This document shows, piece after piece, positions 7,287 through 12,209 of a stretch of 12,209 nucleotides of DNA (positions within the stretch are counted from its first letter, which is position 1; the number at the start of each line of letters is the position of its first letter). Source of the DNA: Methanomassiliicoccaceae archaeon UBA472. GTDB taxonomy: Archaea > Thermoplasmatota > Thermoplasmata > Methanomassiliicoccales > UBA472. The stretch is taken from positions 1 to 12,209 of the forward strand of contig DAML01000033.1 of NCBI GenBank assembly GCA_002497075.1, written 5' to 3'. Below the pieces are notes generated by a model. That model was given only the letters and a program-made list of their open reading frames with translations. It made no database searches and was not told the DNA's origin. The translations under genes were made by a program, and so were the position numbers.

Positions 7287-7510
7287 TCCTCAACGTCCGT
7301 GATCTCCTCGGCCACCTTCAGGCAGGCCATGAGGTCCTCTATCGTATGGAGCAGGGACATCAGGCTCTTGGCCTTGCATTCCACCTTTAGAACGGAACCT
7401 TCCACCCAGGACCTGGCGTGTTCACCGTTGTCCATCTCCAAGGAGCGGTTGACGTTGCGGGCGCGTTCCTCGCTCCCCAGGTCCAGTTCTAGAAGGCAGC
7501 TCACTTCCAC
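7283..7510 (-). CDS. pcc1: Pcc1-like subunit of the KEOPS complex (GTG start)
   Basis: Pcc1 is the small dimerising subunit of KEOPS, the complex that makes t6A at position 37 of tRNAs reading ANN codons. The 75-residue protein fits the Pcc1 pattern: a beta strand VSCLLELDLG, a helix with SEERARNVNRSLEMD, a strand pair around SWVEGSVLKVECKAKS, and a C-terminal helix LMSLLHTIEDLMACLKVAE. The long open frame reaches back to 7609, but that part overlaps tRNA-Gln, so the start must be inside. GTG at 7510 is the best choice: it lies about 26 bases after a TATA-like box (7533-7540) and gives the right N-terminus. A GTG at 7504 is also possible. No Shine-Dalgarno site is visible. The match is by fold pattern, since the family is weakly conserved. 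Confidence 0.8.
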   Translation of the reverse strand: MEVSCLLELDLGSEERARNVNRSLEMDNGEHARSWVEGSVLKVECKAKSLMSLLHTIEDLMACLKVAEEITDVED

Positions 7511-7530
7511 GGACGGCTCATGTCCGAGAG

Positions 7531-7543
7531 GGGATAAAATCCC
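7531..7543 (-). promoter_or_regulatory. TATA-like box in an inverted repeat upstream of pcc1
   Basis: The minus strand reads GGGATTTTATCCC, a perfect inverted repeat around TTT. The core ATTTTATC lies about 26 bases from the proposed GTG start, as in a leaderless archaeal promoter. Confidence 0.4.
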
Positions 7544-7567
7544 TTTGCTGCGGCGGGATGAGAGAAT

Positions 7568-7643
7568 TGGTAGCCCCGTCCAGATTCGAACTGGAGTCAC
7601 CGGCTCCAAAGGCCAGCATGATTGACCACTACACTACGGGGCT
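7568..7643 (-). tRNA. trnQ: tRNA-Gln (anticodon UUG), CCA encoded
   Basis: Read on the minus strand, the acceptor strands AGCCCCG and CGGGGCT pair fully. The anticodon stem CTGGC/GCCGG encloses the loop CTTTGGA, giving anticodon TTG for glutamine (CAA codons). The T-arm is TCCAG, loop TTCGAAT, CTGGA. The discriminator is A and the terminal CCA is encoded (7568-7570). The 73-base body has no intron. G15 is present, the base TgtA would exchange. It starts 29 bases after the mtaB stop, and its probable TATA box (ATTAAATAGG, about 7667-7676) overlaps that stop codon. Confidence 0.95.
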
Positions 7644-7666
7644 CTAGTTGACCTCGATGCGATATC

Positions 7667-7676
7667 CCCTATTTAA
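7667..7676 (-). promoter_or_regulatory. Probable TATA box of tRNA-Gln
   Basis: The minus strand reads TTAAATAGGG. It is about 25 bases upstream of the tRNA 5' end at 7643 and overlaps the TAA of mtaB (7673-7675). Confidence 0.4.
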
Positions 7677-8923
7677 TTTTCCATCCCTGGGAACATCGCC
7701 CCGTATAGGTGGGTCGAGGCGTATCCGGTGATGCTCACGTCCACCCTCTGCCATAGCTCATGGTCCCCCTTTATGACCACTGGTAAGTAATCGTCGGTGC
7801 GGGCCATGACGCTGTCTCCCTTTCCTTTTTCATCAATCAGCACCGAATAGGTACGTCCGACCTTGGACGCGTTTATCTCCGAGGAGATCTGGAAGCGCAG
7901 ACGGGTCAGTTCCCGGGAGCGCTCCTTGGAGACCCAGCCAGGGACCTGCCCCTTCATTAGGTCGGCCACCGTGCCCGGGCGGCGGGAGAACCGGGTGACG
8001 TTGATTATGTTCGGCCTGAGCTGCCCCACCATCCCCACGGTCATCCGGTGATCGTTCTCGGTCTCTCCGGGAAATCCAGTTATGACATCTGTTGATAACG
8101 TAAGCTCGGGAAGCGCGGAACGCATCCTGCGGACCATCGCCATGTACGCTTGGGAGGTATACGCCCGCCCCATCTCCCTGATGACGCGGTCGCTGCCGCT
8201 TTGGACGGGCAGATGAAGGAACTGATAGACCTTGGGATGCTGGTACGCTTCGATAGTTCCGTCCAGTATCTCCGAGAGATTATCGGGGTTCATCATACCG
8301 ACCCGAAGGCGGAAGTCGCCGGGAAGGTCGCAGATCGCCCTGAGGAGGTCCGGCAAACGGTCGTTGCCGTCCATACCGTAGGCGGCGGTGTCCTGGGATG
8401 TCACCAGTATCTCCTTGGTCCCTTGGCCCAAAGCTAGCTCCACCCGGCGCACCAGCTCCCTCAACGGATAGCTGACCAGATCGCCCCGGGCCAGCTTGGT
8501 GATGCAGTAGGAGCAGGAGCCGTTGCAGCCCTGGGCGATCGGAAGGACCAGCTGCCCATGCCTTCCCGACGATATCGCCTCACCGCATCTATGGAACTCC
8601 CCTTCCAGAACGTTCAAGAATCGAGGATAGTCCGAGGTTCCGCTGATCAGTGCACCGGGAAACTCCTCGTGCAGCTGCCTTGGGTTGACGGAAGCCATGC
8701 AGCCCACTATGATGAGCCGTTTTCCTTCGTCCCGCAGATGCCGGAGACGCCGAAGTATCTTCCTCTCCGTGGGTTCGATCACCACGCAGGTGTTGACGAG
8801 CACCACGTCCGCCTCGTTCTCGCCGACGACCTGCTGATGCCCCAGGGAACAGAGGCGGGCGGCGAGCTCGGCCGACTCACCCTGGTTCATCGTGCATCCG
8901 TACGTCTCGACGAGGAACTTCAC
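7673..8923 (-). CDS. mtaB: tRNA t6A37 methylthiotransferase (e-MtaB/CDKAL1 family)
   Basis: This radical SAM enzyme adds a methylthio group to t6A37, giving ms2t6A in some ANN-reading tRNAs. The 416-residue protein has the three family domains. The N-terminal UPF0004 domain has cysteines for the auxiliary Fe-S cluster in ETYGCTMNQG (Cys10), VLVNTC (Cys46) and IIVGCM (Cys75). The radical SAM core carries CNGSCSYC (Cys133, 137, 140), and a TRAM domain runs from about 358 to the end. The YGCTMN form is typical of the archaeal/eukaryotic group rather than MiaB. The start is GTG at 8923, with no Shine-Dalgarno site but an AT-rich core (8941-8955) about 25 bases upstream, so probably leaderless. 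It precedes tRNA-Gln and the KEOPS gene pcc1, which supplies its t6A substrate. Confidence 0.92.
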   Translation of the reverse strand: MKFLVETYGCTMNQGESAELAARLCSLGHQQVVGENEADVVLVNTCVVIEPTERKILRRLRHLRDEGKRLIIVGCMASVNPRQLHEEFPGALISGTSDYPRFLNVLEGEFHRCGEAISSGRHGQLVLPIAQGCNGSCSYCITKLARGDLVSYPLRELVRRVELALGQGTKEILVTSQDTAAYGMDGNDRLPDLLRAICDLPGDFRLRVGMMNPDNLSEILDGTIEAYQHPKVYQFLHLPVQSGSDRVIREMGRAYTSQAYMAMVRRMRSALPELTLSTDVITGFPGETENDHRMTVGMVGQLRPNIINVTRFSRRPGTVADLMKGQVPGWVSKERSRELTRLRFQISSEINASKVGRTYSVLIDEKGKGDSVMARTDDYLPVVIKGDHELWQRVDVSITGYASTHLYGAMFPGMEN

Positions 8924-8940
8924 GGCGGCTGATACGCCAT

Positions 8941-8957
8941 CTATTTATTATAGATAG
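8941..8957. promoter_or_regulatory. Shared AT-rich core between divergent mtaB and exchanger genes
   Basis: CTATTTATTATAGATAG occupies the only AT-rich part of the 60-base gap between the two start codons. On the minus strand it contains CTATAATAAATAG, about 25 bases from the mtaB GTG. On the plus strand TTTATTATAG predicts a start about ten bases before the exchanger ATG. One core may therefore direct transcription both ways. Confidence 0.45.
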
Positions 8958-8983
8958 TCCGAAAAGGCTTCGATCCCTGACAT

Positions 8984-9922
8984 ATGCTTCTAGATATCCT
9001 GTACCTTCTGGGCGGCCTGGCGCTGCTTATCGTCGGAGCCGACCGGCTGGTCAAAGGAGCGTCCGCTCTGGCCGCGTCGCTGGGCGTCAGCACCTTCGTG
9101 ATTGGCCTGACGGTGGTGGCCATGGGCACCTCCGCTCCTGAAGCGACACTGGCCCTGATATCCAGTTTGGAGGGAGACCCGTCCATTTCCTTTGGGAACG
9201 TGATAGGCGCCAACGTCGCCAACATCGGGGTGGTCCTAGCGGCGGCCTGCATCGTGTGCCCGATCGCCTCCGGGATGACCTTGCTCAGGAGGGAGGCGGT
9301 GTTCCTGATAATATCAACATTGGCCGTCGCCGCCCTGGGTTTCAACGGCGTCATCGACCTGGGAGAGGCCATGGTGCTTATCGCGGCCGCAGTGGCCTTC
9401 AATTACTTCGTACTGAGGTCAGCCAGGGTTGAAAGGGCGGCCAAAAGGATAGAGGTGGTGGAGGAGCGGCCTATCATGGAAAAATGGCGGATGCTCGTAT
9501 ACATCATTGGCGGGCTTATGCTGCTGATCCTAGGCTCCGAGCTGGTCATGCGCGGAGGCGTGGGCCTGGCCACGGAGCTGGGGGTGGACGAGTTCACCAT
9601 CGGCCTTACGATCGTGGCCATCGGCACCACCATGCCAGAACTTGCCGTCTCCATATCATCGGCCTGCCGCCTGGAGACCAATCTGCTGCTGGGCAACGTC
9701 CTTGGCAGCAACATCTCCAACAGTCTGCTGATAGTGGGAATGGCCGGGCTGTTCTCACCCATCGCCATCCCGGGGGACTTCTACACCTTGGCTCTGCCTA
9801 TAACATTAGTGATGTACGCCACCCTGGTCTCGTTCATGTACATGAAGAGAAAATTGAACCGGACCACCGGCGCCATGCTGATCGCCATCTACCTGGCGTA
9901 CCTGGTGCTCGTATTGATCTGA
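8984..9922 (+). CDS. CaCA-family Na+/Ca2+ exchanger-like membrane protein
   Basis: A 312-residue integral membrane antiporter of the Ca2+:cation family, the YrbG/NCX_Mj type with ten helices formed from two inverted five-helix halves. Both alpha repeats are clear. Alpha-1 reads AMGTSAPEATLALISS (47-61) with Glu53, then GNVIGANVANIG (71-82). Alpha-2 reads AIGTTMPELAVSISS (212-226) with Glu219, then GNVLGSNISNSLLIVG (237-252). The two glutamates correspond to the ion-binding pair of NCX_Mj. Asn246 stands where NCX_Mj has Asp240, so ion choice may differ. A short charged loop (145-167, RVERAAKRIEVVEERP) separates the halves. It probably exports Ca2+ in exchange for Na+ or H+ across the cell membrane. 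There is no strong Shine-Dalgarno site before the ATG at 8984. Confidence 0.93.
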   Translation: MLLDILYLLGGLALLIVGADRLVKGASALAASLGVSTFVIGLTVVAMGTSAPEATLALISSLEGDPSISFGNVIGANVANIGVVLAAACIVCPIASGMTLLRREAVFLIISTLAVAALGFNGVIDLGEAMVLIAAAVAFNYFVLRSARVERAAKRIEVVEERPIMEKWRMLVYIIGGLMLLILGSELVMRGGVGLATELGVDEFTIGLTIVAIGTTMPELAVSISSACRLETNLLLGNVLGSNISNSLLIVGMAGLFSPIAIPGDFYTLALPITLVMYATLVSFMYMKRKLNRTTGAMLIAIYLAYLVLVLI

Positions 9923-9997
9923 CGGTGCGGCTGATCGAGCCATGGAGATCGTTTATCGTGAATTGCCTCAGGAAGTGTTCTTCTCCTGCTCCGCACC

Positions 9998-10251
9998 TTA
10001 TAGGGCGTCGATCAAGGCCCCGAAGAAGCAGCAAGGCTTGTACTCCCCTTCCGGCGCCTCGGCCGCTTTCTCGTTGGCACCCTTCAACGTGACGTTCGGA
10101 TGACCTTCCATAGGCACCATGAGCGGCCTTTCCTTGTCCTGCTCGTTCTGGTAATGCAACGAGCGATCTCCTTCTCCCTGTCCGTGTCCACTTAGGCCAA
10201 ATTAATTTGCTCACCTTCGGCCTCGTTCTTTACTGTCAATGTGATCAACAT
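9998..10251 (-). pseudogene. Broken small gene with strong Shine-Dalgarno site
   Basis: A very strong Shine-Dalgarno site (GGAGGGGTGA, 10256-10265) precedes ATG at 10251. The frame reads MLITLTVKNEAEGEQINLA and stops at TAA (10192-10194). The same frame continues with VDTDREKEIA, charged and GC-rich at third positions. Coding character then moves to another frame, which reads YQNEQDKERPLMVPMEG and, further on, EYKPCCFFGALIDAL before TAA at 9998-10000. The pattern is that of one gene of about 84 codons interrupted by a stop and a frameshift near 10150-10165. It could be true decay or sequence error. I do not recognise the protein; the CC near its end could bind metal. TAA is not the pyrrolysine codon, so that recoding does not apply. 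Inference only; the nearest upstream gene on this strand is the DsrE-like one, 93 bases away. Confidence 0.5.
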
Positions 10252-10344
10252 GATCTCACCCCTCCGTTTGTTTTTTCAGGGACCATTTGGGCTCCACGCC
10301 CCTTAAGGCACGGTGTGGCCATCATGCAACGGGCGTCTGCCCCA
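10252..10344. other. Gap between broken gene and DsrE-like gene
   Basis: This 93-base stretch holds the Shine-Dalgarno site of the broken gene and two small hairpins with GGGC/GCCC stems, at 10289-10301 and 10331-10342. The second lies just past the DsrE-like stop. On the plus strand a T-rich run (10267-10276) could end transcripts coming from the left. A short minus-strand frame ending VEPKWSLKKQTEG and stopping at 10256-10258 is open but has no convincing start. Confidence 0.4.
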
Positions 10345-10665
10345 TTATAGCGTGATGACCCTGTCGCTCTCCGCGATGATCTTGTAAAGGTCAGCCATCT
10401 TGGATAGGGGGCAGGCCGCTGACTCCCCCTTGGCCCTAAGCTTCATGCAGGAGGTGCAGCTGAATGTTTTACCGCCTGCGTCCAGGAAGGACTTGATCTC
10501 CTTGGTTATGTTGAACTGTTCGTTGTCCAGGTCCTCGCACTCTACACCCCTGGCCAGTAGGAACATGTTGACGTTATCCCCTTGACCCAGGGAAAAGATA
10601 CCTAGACGGAAGGCCTGATAGACGGTCTCTGGATCGTTCGAATAGAGGATCATTCCTAATTTCAT
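10345..10665 (-). CDS. DsrE/DsrF-like family protein
   Basis: A 106-residue cytoplasmic protein of the DsrE-like fold, whose members carry sulfur as persulfide or act in redox reactions. It opens MKLGMILYSNDPETVYQAFR, a strand followed by a helix typical of the fold, then LGIFSLGQGDNVNMFLLARGVECEDL, where the family has its characteristic GV-E segment. Four cysteines are present: Cys43, the CTSC pair at 70 and 73, and Cys85, in FSCTSCMKLRAKG and AACPLSKMADL. The C-terminus ADLYKIIAESDRVITL matches the family end. The ATG at 10665 has no Shine-Dalgarno site, but a TATA-like box lies about 27 bases upstream. A role in sulfur transfer to tRNA or to iron-sulfur enzymes such as MtaB is possible but unproved. 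Confidence 0.8.
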   Translation of the reverse strand: MKLGMILYSNDPETVYQAFRLGIFSLGQGDNVNMFLLARGVECEDLDNEQFNITKEIKSFLDAGGKTFSCTSCMKLRAKGESAACPLSKMADLYKIIAESDRVITL

Positions 10666-10686
10666 GAATATACGATATTTCCTTCA

Positions 10687-10696
10687 GATATTAATC
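10687..10696 (-). promoter_or_regulatory. TATA-like box of the DsrE-like gene
   Basis: The minus strand reads GATTAATATC. It is centred about 27 bases from the ATG at 10665, as for a leaderless or nearly leaderless transcript. Confidence 0.45.
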
Positions 10697-10717
10697 AGTA
10701 CGAAGAATTGTATGGTC

Positions 10718-10746
10718 ATCACGAAAGGATATTGTAATCACGAAAG
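10718..10746. repeat. Direct repeat ATCACGAAAG, two copies
   Basis: ATCACGAAAG occurs at 10718-10727 and 10737-10746, 19 bases apart. A looser relative, ATCAGTACGAAG, lies at 10693-10704 and overlaps the TATA-like box of the DsrE-like gene. Their place just upstream of that promoter would suit regulator binding. Nothing else in the 10666-10814 gap looks like a gene. Confidence 0.5.
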
Positions 10747-10814
10747 AACCTTGGAACCTGGAATACACTGCGTAGTTACGTATTACGTATAAGGAAAATA
10801 GATGATGAGAATAA

Positions 10815-10901
10815 TGGCGCGAAGGGGGGGATTCGAACCCCCGGGTCCTTGCGGACAATGGATTAGCAATCCATCGCCTTGCCGGGCTGGGCCACCTCCG
10901 C
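10815..10901 (-). tRNA. trnS: tRNA-Ser (anticodon GCU), CCA encoded
   Basis: On the minus strand the acceptor strands GCGGAGG and CCTTCGC pair with one G-U. The anticodon arm is ATGGA, loop TTGCTAA, TCCAT, giving GCT, which reads AGC and AGU. A long variable arm (GTCCGCAAGGAC) marks a class II serine tRNA. The T-arm is GGGGG, TTCGAAT, CCCCC. The discriminator is G and CCA is encoded at 10815-10817. U36-A37 make it a likely t6A substrate for KEOPS and perhaps for MtaB. G15 is present for TgtA. Confidence 0.95.
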
Positions 10902-10927
10902 TTTCCGGCTGCAAAAGCAGGAGTCGT

Positions 10928-10937
10928 TATTAAAAGC
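10928..10937 (-). promoter_or_regulatory. TATA box of tRNA-Ser
   Basis: The minus strand reads GCTTTTAATA, centred about 31 bases from the tRNA 5' end at 10901. This predicts a start near 10907, a few bases before the mature tRNA. Confidence 0.5.
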
Positions 10938-11200
10938 TTTTGCCAAGCACAGACTTTTCTTCCAGCACTGGAGATTTTCATGATTCTGAAGCCTCGCCCT
11001 GGCACCGATCGGAGGGATAAACGAATGAGGACCGGCGCCTTTTGACCATTTTCGCCTCCATATCGCGTGCGGAGCGCCCTTTCGGAGCCTGTTCTAGATA
11101 AAAAGTTAAATAGCACTGCCATAATGGGAGGGATGGAAGCGTTGAAATCGCTTCGACTGAGGCGCTTTAGTCGCTTCAAAAAATTAGAACCCCGAAACGG
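10938..11200. other. Gene-free stretch between tRNA-Ser and the rRNA promoter
   Basis: I see no convincing gene here. A 21-codon frame from ATG 10980 and a six-codon frame from ATG 11025, which is preceded by GGAGGG, are too short to call. A possible upstream rRNA promoter lies near 11100-11112 (AAAAAGTTAAATAG), and strong small hairpins occupy 11136-11177. The long minus-strand frame crossing this region also runs through tRNA-Ser and is rejected. Confidence 0.5.
11136..11177. repeat. Overlapping inverted repeats upstream of the 16S promoter
   Basis: GAAGCG (11136-11141) can pair with either of two CGCTTC copies, at 11149-11154 or 11172-11177. Between them the 20 bases 11154-11173 (CGACTGAGGCGCTTTAGTCG) fold back on themselves with only G-U exceptions. 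The layout allows two competing hairpins. Confidence 0.6.
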
Positions 11201-11209
11201 TTATATATG
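11196..11209 (+). promoter_or_regulatory. Probable main 16S rRNA promoter
   Basis: AACGGTTATATATG contains a strong archaeal TATA box (TTATATAT, 11201-11208). Transcription would start near 11230 and give a leader of about 240 bases before the 16S gene. A weaker TATA-like site near 11105-11112 could be a second promoter. Confidence 0.6.
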
Positions 11210-11229
11210 AGACCGAAGTTAAGGGGATT

Positions 11230-11469
11230 CTGCGCTGAAACACAGCGTAAAAAACGCCGAACTGGATGCTTGCATCTAGGGGGGCAAAAGAATGGGAATG
11301 GAGAAACAAGATCTCCGTCGAAAATGCGTCGACGTGCTCTCTTGTTTCTGACGCTCGATGGCAGTAACGTTTCTAACGAAATGGTACTGCTGGTGAAACT
11401 TGGTAACTCTGCCAATTTTCTTTAATACACATCCTAGGCGATCAATTAATAATGGTTGTCGAAGGATCA
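11230..11469 (+). other. Structured 16S precursor leader
   Basis: This stretch has no gene but several good hairpins. They are CGCTG/CAGCG (11233-11247), GATGC/GCATC (11265-11276), a long stem 11302-11349 and GCAGTA/TACTGC with an inner CGTT/AACG (11361-11390). The long stem pairs AGAAACAAGA with TCTTGTTTCT and, inside it, CGTCGA with TCGACG, leaving a 4 by 5 base internal loop. The strand that would pair across the mature 16S for processing is outside the window. Confidence 0.6.
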
Positions 11470-12209
11470 ATTCCGGTTGATCCTGCCGGCGGCCACCGCT
11501 ATTGGAATTCGATTAAGACATGCGAGTCGAGAGTCGCAAGGACTCGGCGGACCGCTCAGTAACACGCGGATAACATGCCCTTGGGTGGGGGATAACCTCG
11601 GGAAACTGAGAATAATACCCCATAGATCTAGAAAGCTGGAATGCTTTTAGATCGAAAACTCCGGTGCCCAAGGATTGGTCTGCGGCGTATCAGGTTGTAG
11701 TGGGTGTAACGGACCCCCTAGCCTATGACGCGTAAGGGCCTTGAGAGAGGGAGCCCTGAGATGGACTCTGAGACATGAGTCCAGGCCCTACGGGGCGCAG
11801 CAGTCGCGAAAACTTCACAATGGGGGAAACCCCGATGAGGGAATTCCAAGTGCCAGCACATTGTGTTGGCTGTTCTCTGGTCTAAAAAACCGGAGAAGTA
11901 AGGGCCGGGTAAGACGGGTGCCAGCCGCCGCGGTAATACCCGCGGCCCGAGTGGTGGTCGATATTATTGAGCCTAAAACGTCCGTAGCCGGTTTTGTAAA
12001 TCCTTGGGTAAATCGACCAGCTTAACTGTTCGAAGTCCGGGGAGACTGCAAGACTTGGGATCGGGAGAGGTGAGAGGTACTTCTGGGGTAGGGGTAAAAT
12101 CCTGTAATCCTAGAAGGACCACCGGTGGCGAAGGCGTCTCACTAGAACGAATCCGACGGTGAGGGACGAAGCCCTGGGGCGCAAACGGGATTAGATACCC
12201 CGGTAGTCC
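11470..12209 (+). rRNA. rrs: 16S ribosomal RNA, 5' half
   Basis: The gene begins ATTCCGGTTGATCCTGCCGG, the universal archaeal 16S 5' end. Conserved blocks follow in order: ACACGCGGATAACATGCC, the CAGCAGTCGCGAAAACTTCACAATG helix region, GTGCCAGCCGCCGCGGTAAT (530 loop, about 11919-11938), AGCCTAAAACGTCCGTAGCC and ATTAGATACCCCGGTAGTCC at the very end. The piece covers about E. coli positions 1-806, roughly half of the gene; the rest lies beyond the right edge. The sequence has the look of Thermoplasmata, probably Methanomassiliicoccales, but I could not align it. A promoter and leader of its own precede it. Whether 23S follows is not visible. Confidence 0.97.

Noticed and set aside
10192..10194. 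Recoding (pyrrolysine or selenocysteine) at the stop in the broken gene
   Set aside because: The codon is TAA. Pyrrolysine uses TAG and selenocysteine TGA, and a later frameshift would still be needed.
9834..10214. Minus-strand 126-codon frame overlapping the exchanger gene
   Set aside because: It is Arg-rich and overlaps the conserved C-terminal helices of the exchanger. The better coding signal in this region lies in the two frames assigned to the broken gene.
10718..10746. Short CRISPR-like array
   Set aside because: Only two exact 10-base units with a 9-base gap; far too short and few for CRISPR, and no cas gene is present.
10691..11179. Long minus-strand open frame of 162 codons
   Set aside because: It runs straight through tRNA-Ser and its promoter, has no protein-like composition and starts in the hairpin region before the rRNA promoter.

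Overview
The window is archaeal, most likely from the Thermoplasmata, with Methanomassiliicoccales the best guess. The reasons are a 16S rRNA 5' end in the archaeal form, archaeal-type EF-2, S7, S12 and Pth2, an archaeosine tRNA-guanine transglycosylase, a KEOPS Pcc1-like protein, and TATA boxes about 25 bases upstream of start codons that often lack a Shine-Dalgarno site. The lineage is inferred from the look of the 16S and has not been searched.

Layout. Positions 1-3497 (minus strand) hold a str-type operon read as S12, S7, EF-2, EF-1alpha; EF-1alpha runs off the left edge. Positions 3629-5245 (minus) hold a tightly packed operon: zinc ribbon, Pth2 peptidyl-tRNA hydrolase, DUF99 protein, and a protein I do not recognise. 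A divergent promoter region at 5246-5339 separates it from full-length tgtA (plus, 5340-7286). tgtA converges with a small minus-strand group: a methylthiotransferase of the e-MtaB family, tRNA-Gln(UUG) and a Pcc1-like KEOPS subunit. A CaCA-family Na+/Ca2+ exchanger diverges from mtaB at 8984-9922. Positions 9998-10251 carry what looks like a broken small gene (minus), then a DsrE-like protein and tRNA-Ser(GCU), both minus. About 570 bases without a convincing gene then lead, through probable rRNA promoters and a structured leader, to the first 740 bases of the 16S rRNA (plus), which is cut off by the window edge.

How the genes fit together. Almost everything concerns translation: two elongation factors, two decoding-site ribosomal proteins, peptidyl-tRNA recycling, two tRNAs, 16S rRNA and three tRNA-modification activities. 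TgtA acts at G15, KEOPS makes t6A37, and e-MtaB thiomethylates t6A37. The tRNA-Ser(GCU) encoded here has both the G15 and the U36-A37 these enzymes would need.

Two initiation styles alternate. The ribosomal genes use strong Shine-Dalgarno sites that also decide non-ATG starts (TTG for S12, GTG for S7). tgtA, mtaB, pcc1 and the DsrE-like gene have a TATA-like box about 25 bases before the start codon and no useful Shine-Dalgarno site, as expected of leaderless mRNAs. I found no CRISPR array, insertion sequence or phage gene, and no clearly new multi-gene system. The least explained items are the unknown gene at 3629-4090, the broken gene at 9998-10251, repeats upstream of the DsrE-like gene, and hairpins ahead of the 16S gene.
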